Of a stretch of DNA of 34,089 bases, positions 18,857-29,925 are shown piece after piece. The stretch comes from Nitrosomonas halophila. GTDB lineage: Bacteria; Pseudomonadota; Gammaproteobacteria; Burkholderiales; Nitrosomonadaceae. The DNA lies in contig NZ_FNOY01000028.1 of the NCBI RefSeq assembly GCF_900107165.1, positions 1-34,089 of the forward strand. The letters run 5' to 3'. The translations under genes and the position numbers were made by a program. Position 1 is the first letter of the stretch. Every line of letters starts with the position of its first letter. Below the pieces are notes generated by a model that saw only the letters and a program-made list of their open reading frames with translations, was not told the origin of the DNA and made no database searches.

Positions 18857-21097
18857 ATGGTGAAAGCAAAAGTGACAGAGCAAGCGGATAAAAACACTGT
18901 AGGGACTTCTGCAAAAAAGAAAAAAACACGAAACGGCAGTTCACGCAAAACCAGTCTTGGTAACGGAACTAATGCTGCCGAGGGCAGTACTAATGCTCGC
19001 ATGCCGCGGTTGCGGCCCGAGGCTGTTGGCAATGAATCCATCAGAACTGTCACCATAGATCATGGTCATACGGTTCTTGTGCAACAAGATACACCGCTTT
19101 TTCATGGAGAAGAAGCGGATAAACCCGAATTGGTTAAAAAAGTCTCTGAAAATATCAAAGTGAACAAAAAACCTAAAAGCAAACTATCAGATAAACAAGT
19201 CAATGATTTGACCGAGGGCGCTTTGTCAGCATCGCAGGGCGATGACCTGGAAATACGCAGAATGCGTCTGAAAAAGTTGATCACGCAAGGCAAGGAGCGT
19301 GGTTACCTGACTTATGCCGAGATCAACGATCATTTGCCCGATGATATGCTGGAAGCGGATCAGATTGAAAGCATTATCAGCATGATCAACGATATGGGAA
19401 TTTCGGTCCACGACGAGGCGCCCGATGCCGAAGCCCTGCTCATGTCTGATGCGACCACTGCTGTCACCGATGAGGATGTCGTCGAAGAGGCCGAGGCGGC
19501 GCTTTCCAGTGTGGATTCCGAGTTCGGGCGTACGACTGATCCCGTGCGGATGTATATGCGCGAGATGGGCTCTGTGGAATTATTGACCCGGGAAAGTGAA
19601 ATCGAGATTGCCAAGCGTATTGAAGACGGCTTGCGGCATATGATTCAGGCGATTTCTGCCTGTCCAACCATTATCGAAAACATACTCCAGTTGGCCGCCG
19701 ATGTGGAAAATGACCGGCTGCGCGTGGATGAATTGGTGGATGGTTTTCTGGATGACGATACATCGGAAATCCTGGGCAAAGAAGTGTCCGAGTCTGAAGA
19801 ATCGCTCGATCAGGATTTTGATTCCGATGATTCCGATGACGAGCAAATCTCTACCGCCAGCGCCGATATGGCCAAGATGAAAAGCGACGTGCTCGAACGT
19901 TTTGCGGTGATTCGTCAAGCATATGACGAAATGCAGAAAATTATCGCTAAAAAAGAAGACGGGCGTCACGACAAGAAGTACAGGGCATTGCAGGAAAAGA
20001 TTTCCAGCGAGCTCATGGCGATGCGTTTCTCTGCCAAGATGGTTGAAAAACTATGCGATACCCAGCGCGGGATCGTCAATGATATCCGCAGTTGCGAACG
20101 CAAAATTGCCGAATTGTGTGTCACCCGTGCGGGGATGCCGCGCAATCATTTCATCAAGACATTTCTTGGCAATGAAACCAATATCGATTGGATCGGGGCG
20201 GAAATCGAAGCAGGAAAAAACTATAGCCAGTCCCTGGAGCATTTCCGGCCTGCGGTGATGGAGCAGCAGCAAAAAATGCTGACTCTCCAGGAGCAGGCAG
20301 GTATTCCGATCAAGGAATTGAAGGAAATCAACCGCCGCATGACCACCGGCGAGGCCAAGGCGCGCCGGGCCAAGCGTGAAATGACGGAAGCCAACTTGCG
20401 GTTGGTGATTTCGATTGCCAAGAAATACACCAATCGCGGATTGCAGTTTCTGGATCTCATCCAGGAAGGCAATATTGGTTTGATGAAGGCGGTCGATAAA
20501 TTCGAGTATCGGAGAGGATACAAATTCTCTACCTATGCAACCTGGTGGATCCGTCAGGCCATTACGCGCTCAATTGCCGATCAGGCCCGGACGATCCGTA
20601 TTCCCGTGCATATGATCGAAACGATCAACAAGATGAATCGTATTTCCCGTCAGATCCTGCAGGAAACCGGGCAAGAACCCGAGCCAGCAATCCTGGCGGA
20701 AAAAATGGAAATGCCAGAAGAGAAGATCAGAAAAATTCTCAAAATCTCGAAAGAGCCCATTTCCATGGAAACCCCTATCGGTGATGACGAGGATTCGCAT
20801 TTGGGTGATTTCATCGAGGATGTCTCCACCATGGAACCGGGCGATGCCGCGATTTACGCAGGCTTGAGAACTGTCACCAAGGATGTGCTGGATTCACTGA
20901 CACCGAGGGAAGCCAAGGTTCTGCGTATGCGTTTCGGCATTGAAATGAATACCGACCACACTCTGGAAGAAGTCGGGAGGCAGTTCGATGTGACGCGTGA
21001 ACGCATTCGCCAGATCGAAGCCAAGGCGTTGCGCAAACTGAGACATCCCGCGCGTTCCGACCGCTTGCGCAGTTTCCTGGATAGCGGCAACTCCTGA
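18857..21097 (+). CDS. rpoD: RNA polymerase primary sigma factor RpoD (sigma-70)
   Basis: The product (746 residues from ATG 18857; a GTG at 18848 is three codons earlier) is the housekeeping sigma factor. Region 1.1 begins only near residue 136 ([20 protein letters not shown]). It is preceded by an extension rich in Lys, Ser and Asn that E. coli RpoD lacks. Region 1.2 has [20 protein letters not shown] long acidic non-conserved region follows ([19 protein letters not shown]). Region 2 contains [34 protein letters not shown] and [19 protein letters not shown]. Region 3 has [16 protein letters not shown]. Region 4 has [20 protein letters not shown]. All core-binding and promoter-recognition segments are intact. 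Confidence 0.97.
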   Translation: MVKAKVTEQADKNTVGTSAKKKKTRNGSSRKTSLGNGTNAAEGSTNARMPRLRPEAVGNESIRTVTIDHGHTVLVQQDTPLFHGEEADKPELVKKVSENIKVNKKPKSKLSDKQVNDLTEGALSASQGDDLEIRRMRLKKLITQGKERGYLTYAEINDHLPDDMLEADQIESIISMINDMGISVHDEAPDAEALLMSDATTAVTDEDVVEEAEAALSSVDSEFGRTTDPVRMYMREMGSVELLTRESEIEIAKRIEDGLRHMIQAISACPTIIENILQLAADVENDRLRVDELVDGFLDDDTSEILGKEVSESEESLDQDFDSDDSDDEQISTASADMAKMKSDVLERFAVIRQAYDEMQKIIAKKEDGRHDKKYRALQEKISSELMAMRFSAKMVEKLCDTQRGIVNDIRSCERKIAELCVTRAGMPRNHFIKTFLGNETNIDWIGAEIEAGKNYSQSLEHFRPAVMEQQQKMLTLQEQAGIPIKELKEINRRMTTGEAKARRAKREMTEANLRLVISIAKKYTNRGLQFLDLIQEGNIGLMKAVDKFEYRRGYKFSTYATWWIRQAITRSIADQARTIRIPVHMIETINKMNRISRQILQETGQEPEPAILAEKMEMPEEKIRKILKISKEPISMETPIGDDEDSHLGDFIEDVSTMEPGDAAIYAGLRTVTKDVLDSLTPREAKVLRMRFGIEMNTDHTLEEVGRQFDVTRERIRQIEAKALRKLRHPARSDRLRSFLDSGNS

Positions 21098-21145
21098 TCC
21101 CCCGATTTGCTGTAGAATCGGAATCAAGAAAAACTTTTATCGATC

Positions 21146-21222
<77 letters not shown>

Positions 21223-21233
21223 CCAAATAAGCA

Positions 21234-21268
21234 AGAGGCTAGAGAATTACTCTAGCCTCTTTTTTTTT
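21234..21268 (+). terminator. Strong rho-independent terminator after the tRNA
   Basis: AGAGGCTAGAG (21234-21244) pairs perfectly with CTCTAGCCTCT (21250-21260) around the loop AATTA, followed by a T-run to 21268. It would end the tRNA transcript. Confidence 0.92.
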
Positions 21269-21391
21269 GTGGGCCAAAATTATGCCCCAAGGGTGTTTGA
21301 AATAAGCTCAGGATATTGCATCAGCTGAGGCTTGGAAAAGTGGGCACAACGGTTTGTGAGAATAAGAGTTCATGGCTCTGGACCTGACCCC

Positions 21392-21509
21392 GTCGTGCAT
21401 GAATGAAACGGAACCGGCAGGCGTTGGCGGCCACATAGAGGCCATTCCGGTCGTTCACCTTGTAAGGCTTGTCCCTGGGTTTGAGGTTGCGCAGCATGGT
21501 ATCGGGCAC
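21392..21509 (-). pseudogene. Frameshifted N-terminal remnant of a tyrosine-type phage/island integrase
   Basis: From GTG 21509 the - strand encodes MPDTMLRNLKPRDKPYKVND, then RNGLYVA. This matches the start of P4-type integrases with the DUF4102 arm-binding domain (pattern RNLKP..KPYK..D..GLYV). The reading frame then breaks: a different - frame continues the expected pattern as TPAGSVSFMHD. No core-binding or catalytic domain follows. The location directly downstream of a tRNA gene fits such integrases, which target tRNA 3' ends. I infer a dead scar of an integrated element. Confidence 0.7.
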
Positions 21510-21592
21510 TTGTCATGGCGTCGCTAATCGATAGTAGCAGCATTGATGCCACGAAAAAACCTTGCTTGGAGCGCGTCAGAAGTTGCCAGACA

Positions 21593-21624
21593 AAAATAAA
21601 AAAAGCCCGCATTTACGCGGGCTT
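21593..21624 (-). terminator. Rho-independent terminator of guaBA
   Basis: On the - strand, AAGCCCGC and GCGGGCTT (plus coordinates 21603-21610 and 21617-21624) form an 8-bp GC-rich stem with a 6-base loop, followed by a T-rich tail (21593-21602 on the complement). It lies 47 bases after the guaA stop codon. Confidence 0.9.
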
Positions 21625-21671
21625 GGATGTGTTTTCGTGCTGGTTGATGCCAGCCAATGCCAGATGTGGAA

Positions 21672-23231
21672 TCATTCCCACTCAATGGTGGCAGGTGGTT
21701 TGCCGGAGATGTCGTAGACTACCCGATTGATGCCACGCACTTCGTTGATGATGCGATTGGAGATTTTTGCCAGTAGCGTGTAAGGCAGCTCGGCCCAATG
21801 AGCGGTCATGAAATCTTCGGTCTGAACGGCGCGGAGTGCGATCACATATTCATAGCTGCGGCTGTCGCCCATGACGCCCACCGATTTGACTGGCAAAAAG
21901 ACTGCAAACGCCTGTGAAGTTTTTTCATACCAGCCGGAGTTTTTCAGCTCTTCGATGAAGATAGCATCCGCGTGACGCAATAATTCGGCGTATTCATACT
22001 TGACCTCTCCCAGAATCCGGACACCCAGTCCCGGTCCCGGAAAGGGGTGCCGGAAGACCAAGTCGTGCGGCAGGCCGAGTGCCAATCCAAGTTCTCTGAC
22101 TTCGTCCTTGAACAGTTCGCGCAGTGGCTCGAGCAGCTTCAGGTGCAAGCTTTCCGGTAAGCCGCCTACGTTGTGGTGGGATTTGATCGTGCCAGCTTTC
22201 TGCGTGTGACTGCCAGCAGATTCGATGACATCGGGGTAGATGGTGCCCTGTGCCAACCATTTGGCATCATTGATTTTTTCAGCTTCCAGTTGGAAGATTT
22301 CCACGAACTCGCGGCCTATGGTGCGGCGTTTCTGCTCCGGATCGGTGATGTCTTTCAATTGTTCGAGAAACTGCCTGCTGGCATCGATATGGATAACGTT
22401 GACGGCCAGATTGCGGCTGAATGTCTCCATGACCTGCTTGGCTTCATGCAGGCGTAGCAGACCGTTGTCGACAAAGACGCAGACCAGCTGGTCACCGATG
22501 GCGCGATGGATCAATGCGGCGGCCACCGAAGAGTCCACTCCTCCCGACAGTCCCAGAATGACTTTTTCATTACCGACCTGGGCGCGAATCCGGCCTATGG
22601 CTTCTTCTATGTAATCGGGCATGTTCCAGTCATGGCCCGCTCCGCAGATATCATGCACGAAGCTGTCGATGATTGCCTTGCCTTGCAGGGTATGGGTGAC
22701 CTCGGGGTGGAACTGCAGCCCATAAAACCTGCGTGACTCATCGGCCATTGCCGCATAGGGTGTGGCAGCGTTGTGGGCAATGACGCTGAAACCCGGCGGC
22801 AGCGCATCGACACGATCGCCGTGGCTCATCCAGACATCAAGCATGGGCTTGTCATCGGGCGCGATGCGGTCCTGGATATTGCGGAACAATTGACATGGTT
22901 CAATGGCCAGTTCTGCATAGCCAAATTCACGCGTTTGTGCATTTTCCACCTGACCACCCAGCTGAGCGGCCATGACCTGCATGCCATAGCAGATACCGAG
23001 TACAGGAACACCCAGCTCGAATACGATTTGTGGGGCGCGCGGTGCGTCTTCGGTAAATGCCGAGGCGGGACCGCCAGAAAGTACAACGCCGATGGGCGCG
23101 AGATCCTGAATAAATTGCGGATCGACATCAAATGGGTGCAGCTCGCAATACACATGGGTTTCCCGAATGCGGCGCGCGATCAGTTGCGTGTATTGGGAAC
23201 CAAAATCCAGGATGAGAATAGTTGGGTGCAT
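21672..23231 (-). CDS. guaA: GMP synthase (glutamine-hydrolysing)
   Basis: GuaA aminates XMP to GMP using glutamine and ATP. The 519-residue product has an N-terminal class I glutamine amidotransferase domain: [18 protein letters not shown], the nucleophile Cys81 in GICYGMQ, and the His/Glu of FHPEVTHT. The ATP-pyrophosphatase domain has the P-loop [12 protein letters not shown]. The dimerisation domain has [16 protein letters not shown] and ends in the family terminus [11 protein letters not shown]. The gene starts 11 bases after the guaB stop, forming the guaBA operon. Confidence 0.98.
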   Translation of the reverse strand: MHPTILILDFGSQYTQLIARRIRETHVYCELHPFDVDPQFIQDLAPIGVVLSGGPASAFTEDAPRAPQIVFELGVPVLGICYGMQVMAAQLGGQVENAQTREFGYAELAIEPCQLFRNIQDRIAPDDKPMLDVWMSHGDRVDALPPGFSVIAHNAATPYAAMADESRRFYGLQFHPEVTHTLQGKAIIDSFVHDICGAGHDWNMPDYIEEAIGRIRAQVGNEKVILGLSGGVDSSVAAALIHRAIGDQLVCVFVDNGLLRLHEAKQVMETFSRNLAVNVIHIDASRQFLEQLKDITDPEQKRRTIGREFVEIFQLEAEKINDAKWLAQGTIYPDVIESAGSHTQKAGTIKSHHNVGGLPESLHLKLLEPLRELFKDEVRELGLALGLPHDLVFRHPFPGPGLGVRILGEVKYEYAELLRHADAIFIEELKNSGWYEKTSQAFAVFLPVKSVGVMGDSRSYEYVIALRAVQTEDFMTAHWAELPYTLLAKISNRIINEVRGINRVVYDISGKPPATIEWE

Positions 23232-23242
23232 GTTGGGAAGGT

Positions 23243-24718
<1,476 letters not shown>

Positions 24719-24730
24719 TCACAAAACGAT

Positions 24731-24736
24731 ATTATA
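24731..24736 (-). promoter_or_regulatory. -10 element of the guaBA promoter
   Basis: Read on the - strand this is a perfect TATAAT, 25 bases before the guaB start. The -35 region is weak (CAAAAC at the 17-base spacing). It suggests that guaBA has its own promoter in the 89-base gap after the upstream gene. Confidence 0.5.
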
Positions 24737-24795
24737 GCGGAACCCGTCATGCTGTTTTGTACTTACTCCAGTTTGTGTGCAGTTTGGGAATAAAA

Positions 24796-25161
24796 CTACT
24801 TGCGCATGCGTGGAGCCGCATAGCGTGTTTCCCTGTCGAAATCGTCCCAGATATAGGATGGATCGACCATGGGTGTGGTGGGCACAAAAAACGTGGCGAT
24901 ATCGACCGCGCCGCTTAATGTCCGGCCGATCATGTGGACTAGGCCGGTAAAAAAGCCTGCCGTCATGCCGTAAGCGGCGCCATGCTGGTGACCGGTGATC
25001 ATCATGGTCTTGGGGATTTCGGCCACGCCCGTCACGACGTTGGCAACACCGTTGCCCAGCTTTTCTCCGACTCTGGCGGGATATTCACCTGCCTGCGCAT
25101 TCATGGGAAACAACCAGCATAGAGCGGCAACTAACAGGAACAATCTGAAGGTATGATGCAT
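24796..25161 (-). CDS. Exosortase system-associated small protein, TIGR04073 type
   Basis: This 121-residue exported protein has a signal peptide ending near NAQA. Its mature part follows a pattern I associate with TIGR04073 (putative exosortase-associated proteins): EKLGNGVANVVTGVAEIPK, then GLVHMIGRTLSGAVDIATF, then FVPTTPMVDPSYIWDD. The two glycine-rich hydrophobic stretches could insert into or lie on a membrane. AAGGAGA precedes the ATG. Its molecular function is unknown; the family co-occurs in genomes with exosortase/PEP-CTERM sorting. A PEP-CTERM protein lies about 6 kb away on the same strand. It follows the HAD phosphatase gene by 42 bases. Confidence 0.75.
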   Translation of the reverse strand: MHHTFRLFLLVAALCWLFPMNAQAGEYPARVGEKLGNGVANVVTGVAEIPKTMMITGHQHGAAYGMTAGFFTGLVHMIGRTLSGAVDIATFFVPTTPMVDPSYIWDDFDRETRYAAPRMRK

Positions 25162-25203
25162 TTCTGTGTCTCCTTATGAAAAATGTGTTTCCAGTGGATC
25201 GTG

Positions 25204-25866
25204 TCAACGCAAACTGATGATCGGCCAGCCGTTCTTTTGTGCGTGCTCGTGCAAGGTGGCATCGGGATCAACCGCGACCGGATGTGTCACTTTGCGCAGC
25301 AGTGGCAGATCATTGAGCGAGTCGCTGTAAAACCAGCTTTGCAAGAATGAAAGCCAGGTAAGATTCTGTTCATCCAGCCATTGTTCCAGCCGGGTGATTT
25401 TGCCTGCCTGGAAACAGGGTATTCCCGAGACGCGGCCGGTAAATTGGCCATTTTTCTGCTCGGGTTCGGTCGCGATCAAGTGCCGTATTCCCAGCGCCTG
25501 AGCAATCGGCGCGGTCACAAAACTGTTGGTCGCGGTAATAATGATGCATAAATCCTGTTCGGCCTGGTGTCTGGCGATCAATTCGCGTGCGCCGGGGGCA
25601 ATCAGCGGCATGATTTTCAGTTGAATGAAGCTGCTGCGCCATGCATTCAGCTGTTCACGAGAATGACGGGACAGGGGTTTGAGCTGAAAGTCCAGGAATT
25701 CATGGATATCCAACGTGCCAGCCTTGTATTGCTCGTAAAACTCGATGTTGCGGGCTTCATAGACTTCTCGGTCGAGCACCTCCTGCTCGATGAGGAACTG
25801 CGCCCATTGAAAATCGCTGTCGCCAGACAGGAGAGTATTGTCAAGATCGAATAAGGCCAATTTCAT
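25204..25866 (-). CDS. HAD-superfamily phosphatase, subfamily IB (SerB-like)
   Basis: The 220-residue product starts at ATG 25866 (GAGGAA 8 bases upstream); a longer reading adds 11 residues without family support. Motif I is FDLDNTLLSGD with Asp7 as nucleophile and Asp9 as acid/base. Motif II is ITATNS, the conserved Lys is in GKITRLEQW, and motif IV is YSDSLNDLPLL. This layout matches HAD-IB hypothetical phosphatases related to phosphoserine phosphatase. The substrate is unknown. A gene of this type often lies next to hda in betaproteobacteria, as here. Confidence 0.88.
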   Translation of the reverse strand: MKLALFDLDNTLLSGDSDFQWAQFLIEQEVLDREVYEARNIEFYEQYKAGTLDIHEFLDFQLKPLSRHSREQLNAWRSSFIQLKIMPLIAPGARELIARHQAEQDLCIIITATNSFVTAPIAQALGIRHLIATEPEQKNGQFTGRVSGIPCFQAGKITRLEQWLDEQNLTWLSFLQSWFYSDSLNDLPLLRKVTHPVAVDPDATLHEHAQKNGWPIISLR

Positions 25867-25981
25867 GATGCTGAATTCCTCGGTTGGCTTGGCTGGCATG
25901 CAGGGCGATGCAAGCAGGGCGTCATGTCAAAACTTTTGGTCATAAATAGGGTATTCATAAAATTAAGGCTCAAATCGGCAC

Positions 25982-26674
25982 TCAGCTTTGTGCCCGGGAT
26001 GAAGCCGACTGCAACAGTTCGCGTAACAAGGGCAGCGTGACCGGGCGTTGCCTGGCCAGAGAGAGCCGGTCCAGTGCGTTGATCAGTTTGATCAAAGAAG
26101 GCAGATCCCGCTGCGCATGCTTCAACAGATAATCACAGATTTCCTGAGATAACTCAAACCCGCACCGTTTTGCATGGCCTTTCATCACCTCGATTTTATT
26201 CTCATCAGCCAATTCATGCACCTGATAAACCAGCCCCCAGCCTAAACGGGTCGTCAGATCCGGCCGTAAATCAAGTTGTGCCGGGGGGGCGGTGCCGCTG
26301 GCCAGGAATATACCCCGGTTGTTTTCGTAGATGCGGTTGTAAAGATTGAATAGTTTGATTTGTTCCGGGGCATCCAATCGCTCGACATTGTCGACTGCTA
26401 CGCAGGCCATGGTTGCACTGAAACTGAATTTGTCTGTGAGGGCGCAATCGATATAGGTGGCCTGCTGATGTCGCTGCAGGAAAACATCGGTGACTGCCTG
26501 CAGTAAATGGCTTCTACCACTGCCTGCTTGACCCCATAGGTACAAGAATCGATCCTGTTGCCGTCCGGCAATCAGGCTTTTTAGCGCATGCAGCAATTCA
26601 GTATTATTCCCGGGAATGAAATTCTCCAGAGTGGGTGGATCAGTTTTATTCAGGTCCAGGAGTAGTTGCTTCAT
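25982..26674 (-). CDS. hda: DnaA regulatory inactivator Hda
   Basis: Hda binds the sliding clamp and stimulates ATP hydrolysis by DnaA, preventing re-initiation of replication. The 230-residue product (ATG 26674; a TTG lies one codon earlier) is an AAA+ DnaA-like protein. The N-terminal QLLLDL fits the clamp-binding motif. A Walker A-like GQAGSGRS is at residues 48-55, with VAVDNVERL in the Walker B position. The sensor/arginine-finger segment PDLTTRLGWGLVYQV follows. It lacks the DnaA DNA-binding domain. The HAD phosphatase lies downstream, 115 bases away. Confidence 0.93.
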   Translation of the reverse strand: MKQLLLDLNKTDPPTLENFIPGNNTELLHALKSLIAGRQQDRFLYLWGQAGSGRSHLLQAVTDVFLQRHQQATYIDCALTDKFSFSATMACVAVDNVERLDAPEQIKLFNLYNRIYENNRGIFLASGTAPPAQLDLRPDLTTRLGWGLVYQVHELADENKIEVMKGHAKRCGFELSQEICDYLLKHAQRDLPSLIKLINALDRLSLARQRPVTLPLLRELLQSASSRAQS

Positions 26675-26802
26675 CAATGGTGTTAGAGAGTGCCTTTCGT
26701 CGTGCAGAAGAATGCGACAAAAAAGTGGCTGTTAAATGTGATGGATGAGTGGGCATTTTCCCTGCTTTCTAGGCATTTTGTAAAGTCAGAAACTGTTTGG
26801 AA

Positions 26803-27030
26803 ATGCTGAACTTGAGTGATCGTACCGTAGTATGACGTATGTGGATACGAATGGTTTTTTCAAACCGCAAGCATCTTGGCAAGCGACTCGGTATCGAAGC
26901 CAAGCTGACGTTAGGCTGGATTGCTTCGCTGTGCTCGCAAAGACGGCAGAAAACAATGGCCATCCGCAATTTCAACCGCCGTCTTGGTGAGGTCCAACGG
27001 GCCGCGGCCATCCAGATCCTTTTCGGTAAC
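26803..27030 (+). repeat. Dispersed ~228-bp repeat, copy 1
   Basis: It aligns over its whole length with 32711-32937 in the same orientation, with about 27 differences by hand count (roughly 88% identity). It includes a core resembling widespread TTGCGAG...GAAGCAATCC type repeats: on the + strand GGATTGCTTCGCT, then GCTCGCAAAGACGG. It has no ORF with constrained codons and no obvious terminal inverted repeats. The family is unnamed as far as I can tell. Confidence 0.85.
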
Positions 27031-27311
27031 AATAACGCTACAGTTGCCACAGCGTTGGGTAAACTGACCTGGGATTGGCATTTCTAAACAGCTTCTCAGG
27101 AAAATGCCGGAGATTTGTTTGAGTGTGTGGGTGTGTGCAAGTCTGCATGGAGAGTGATGATCCTGCATAGACATCCCGCTGAAAATCGTATGGCGGCCTA
27201 TTTGATTATGGACAATGACCGGAAGACTGGTGATGTCATTTAGACCTAACGGGATAAATCAAGTTTTGCGTTTGTCATGACGATTTTATGCTTGCCAAAT
27301 AGAACGTTGTT

Positions 27312-27342
27312 GAATATCATTCTCATTTTCATTATCGTTATT
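27312..27342. promoter_or_regulatory. Fur box upstream of the TonB-dependent receptor
   Basis: On the - strand, 27318-27336 reads GATAATGAAAATGAGAATG, matching the classical 19-base Fur site at 14 positions, inside a longer run of NATWAT-like hexamers. It ends just before the AAGGGAG ribosome binding site (27343-27349). Iron-replete repression of the receptor is inferred. Confidence 0.75.
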
Positions 27343-27358
27343 AAGGGAGATGGGGTAA

Positions 27359-29659
27359 ATGAAAAAACAAATTGAGCGACGAGCGTTCAATACAAGACCC
27401 CTGACGGGCCGTTCGCTGTTAGTGAAAAACCTGGCTTGTCTGGGCATTTGCATGGCCGCGACGCCGGCCATGGCGGAAGAAGCCGCCGCCCAGGTCAGGT
27501 TGGCGCCGGTGACGGTGGTCGGGGAGCATCAGGAACGGCTGGAGCGCCCAGGTTCGGCACATGTAATAACCGAGCAAGAGCTGCGCGCCCAGAACTATGA
27601 CAACATTGACCAGGCCTTGCGGCGCGTGCCCGGCGTTTATTTCAGGCAGGAAGACGGCTTCGGCTTGTTTCCCAATATCAGCTTGCGGGGAACGGATACA
27701 ACCCGCAGTGCCAAAATTACCGTAATGGAAGACGGCGTGATGATCGCGCCAGCCCCCTATTCAGCGCCTGCCGCATACTTTTCACCCGCGACCGGGCGGA
27801 TGAGCAGTATAGAAATTCTCAAAGGCTCAAGTCAGGTCAAATATGGCCCACATATCACGGGCGGGGTGCTCAATTATCAATCCACGCAAATCCCACTCAA
27901 GCAGCGCGCTTACCTGCGCAGCACCTATGGCGAGTTTGGGGATTTCCGTGCCCATGGTTTTGTCGGCAATACCCTGGATACCGAATGGGGGCGCTTTGGC
28001 TACGTATTGGAAGGGTACTTCAGAAGAAACGATGGGTTTAAAAAGATCGATAAAACCCCTGATTTCCGCAATTCTGGCGATACCGGTTTTACGCGTTTTG
28101 AACCCATGGCAAAGCTCTCCTTCGAGCCTAAAACCGATCTTTATCAGCACTTCGAATTCAAGTTCGGCTATTCCAGCATGGATGCCGATGAAACCTATCT
28201 TGGTCTGTCGGATGCGGATTTCCGGAATAACCCTTATCGGCGATATGCCGCCAGCCGCTTCGACAACATCACAACCGAGCAATTTCGTGGCCACTTGCGG
28301 CACTTTATCGCGCCGACCGATAATCTGGATGTGACCACCACTTTCTATTACACCGAATTCAGCCGCAACTGGCAGAAGCTCCACGATCTTCGCAATGTCC
28401 CTGGTGTTGGAAATATGAATTTATCGCGGGCGGTAGCCGGTGCGAATGGGGGCGCAGGGTTGGCCTGTCTCAAAGGTGATCTGGATTGTACCTTGCGTGT
28501 ACGTAACAATAATCGCGATTATATGACCCAAGGTGTCGAATCGGTCGCCAATTACCGCTTCGATACCGGACAAATCGCGCATCACATTACCGGTGGTGTC
28601 CGTTATCACTATGACGAAGAGCGCCGCTTCCAGCGCGACGAACTGTTCTTCCAGACGGCCAATGGCACGATCTTCGATCACAATCCAGGTCAACCAGGAG
28701 ATGCCGGTAATAGAAAAGACGCTGTCGATGCCCTGGCTTTTCATATGCAGGATCGGATTCGCTGGGGACGCTGGCAGTTTATTCCTGGCATCCGCTATGA
28801 ACGCTTATGGCTCAATCATCAAAACTTTGATAATCCAGCCGCTGGCGGACGCGCGTCGCTGGATCTATTCGCCGGTGGTGTTGGCGTGGTCTATGATCTG
28901 AGTGAGGAATGGAAACTGATCGGCGGCGCGCACAGAGGTTTTTCTCCACCGAATCCATCGTCGGTAGTGGTTAACAAACTGAAGGAAGAAACCAGTACCG
29001 CCTTCGAATGGGGCGCCCGTTATCTGGGCATGAACGGTGCACTGTCTGCCGAGGCAATCGGTTTTCTGACCTTGTTTGACAACCTGATCGTGGTTGACAA
29101 CATTGGTGGGACGGGTACAGGCTTGGCGGACAATTTGGGCAAGGCCCAGAGCCTCGGATTGGAGTTTTCCACCACTTTTGATGCGGGTATGGCCAATAAT
29201 TGGGGCTTCAGCAATCCGTATTTCTTTACTTTTACCTATACCGATGCCACGCAACGCAGCAATGCCAGATCGACCAATCCCGAATCCATTTTCAGCTTTG
29301 GTGAGAAAGGCAACAGAATTCCCTATATTCCTGAATATCAGCTGACTACCGGTACCAGTATCGAGTTTGCCGAATGGGCTTTAAATTTCACGGCCAGCTA
29401 TATTGGTGCGGCCTATACCAGTGCCAGCAATGTGACCACCCAGGTCGATGGCAATGGCAATCCGGATGCCCGCTTTGGCAAGACCGACAGCTATTGGCTA
29501 TTGGACATGAGCGCGCATTATCAAGTCAAGCGGGGCGTCAGAATCCTGGCCGGTGTGCACAATCTCCTGGACGAGAGGTATATCTCCTCACGTCAACCGC
29601 ATGGTCCTCGTCCCGGTGCACCAAGGATGGCCTACGCCGGTTTCGAGCTTGATTTCTAG
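27359..29659 (+). CDS. TonB-dependent outer-membrane receptor, FecA-like
   Basis: The 766-residue precursor has an N-terminal signal peptide of about 39 residues (cleavage near PAMAEEA), a TonB-box-like segment LAPVTVVGE, and a plug domain (HVITEQELRAQNYDNIDQAL, RVPGVYFRQEDGFG, ISLRGTDTTRSAKITVMEDG). The 22-strand barrel ends in GARP-rich text and the terminal Phe of YAGFELDF, needed for barrel assembly. The plug sequence resembles ferric-citrate receptors (FecA), but there is no N-terminal signalling domain and no fecIR genes nearby. So the ligand could be another ferric chelate. A Fur box and a good ribosome binding site precede it, and a terminator follows, so it is probably transcribed alone. 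Confidence 0.93.
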   Translation: MKKQIERRAFNTRPLTGRSLLVKNLACLGICMAATPAMAEEAAAQVRLAPVTVVGEHQERLERPGSAHVITEQELRAQNYDNIDQALRRVPGVYFRQEDGFGLFPNISLRGTDTTRSAKITVMEDGVMIAPAPYSAPAAYFSPATGRMSSIEILKGSSQVKYGPHITGGVLNYQSTQIPLKQRAYLRSTYGEFGDFRAHGFVGNTLDTEWGRFGYVLEGYFRRNDGFKKIDKTPDFRNSGDTGFTRFEPMAKLSFEPKTDLYQHFEFKFGYSSMDADETYLGLSDADFRNNPYRRYAASRFDNITTEQFRGHLRHFIAPTDNLDVTTTFYYTEFSRNWQKLHDLRNVPGVGNMNLSRAVAGANGGAGLACLKGDLDCTLRVRNNNRDYMTQGVESVANYRFDTGQIAHHITGGVRYHYDEERRFQRDELFFQTANGTIFDHNPGQPGDAGNRKDAVDALAFHMQDRIRWGRWQFIPGIRYERLWLNHQNFDNPAAGGRASLDLFAGGVGVVYDLSEEWKLIGGAHRGFSPPNPSSVVVNKLKEETSTAFEWGARYLGMNGALSAEAIGFLTLFDNLIVVDNIGGTGTGLADNLGKAQSLGLEFSTTFDAGMANNWGFSNPYFFTFTYTDATQRSNARSTNPESIFSFGEKGNRIPYIPEYQLTTGTSIEFAEWALNFTASYIGAAYTSASNVTTQVDGNGNPDARFGKTDSYWLLDMSAHYQVKRGVRILAGVHNLLDERYISSRQPHGPRPGAPRMAYAGFELDF

Positions 29660-29678
29660 TAGTTTCTGTACCAAACAG

Positions 29679-29717
29679 ACCATTCTGCTTGTTATCGTAA
29701 CGGGCGGAATGGTTTTT
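29679..29717 (+). terminator. Rho-independent terminator after the TonB receptor
   Basis: ACCATTCTGC (29679-29688) pairs with GCGGAATGGT (29704-29713), one G-U pair in ten, followed by TTTT. It lies 20 bases after the receptor stop codon. The loop is 15 bases. Confidence 0.7.
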
Positions 29718-29925
29718 CCTGCCGTACCACTGCCGCTTTTTTATCACAGTAGTCCAGGACGCTATTCGCTGGCGTTCGTGGATGATTGCCTGCAATTGCG
29801 TTAGTATGTTGTGGTGATTTATGCAGGACTTCTGTCAATACCGGTTGGCTGGTATTTGCTGGGTGCTGGTCTTGCCGGATTCACTGGTGATCTCTCTACC
29901 CTTCATAGAGCCGGGTATCGCTATG

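Larger units (their letters stand above)
21269..21671. other. Gap between tRNA terminator and guaA
   Basis: About 400 bases without an intact gene. They hold the remnant of a tyrosine integrase on the - strand and the guaA terminator. No copy of the tRNA 3' end that could serve as a second att site was found here, so the element that brought the integrase is gone or lies elsewhere. Confidence 0.6.
26675..27358. other. Non-coding accessory region between hda and the TonB receptor gene
   Basis: About 680 bases without a supported gene. It contains a copy of the dispersed repeat (26803-27030) and the Fur-box region of the next gene. Open frames across the repeat on both strands are translations of repeat sequence. 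The stretch 27031-27310 shows nothing I can name. Confidence 0.55.

Noticed and set aside
26769-27174. Open frames on both strands across repeat copy 1 (for example with HSEAIQ or LRAQRSNP text)
   Set aside because: These strings are the typical translations of GCGAAGCAATCC-type repeats and recur in the other copies; they are not genes.
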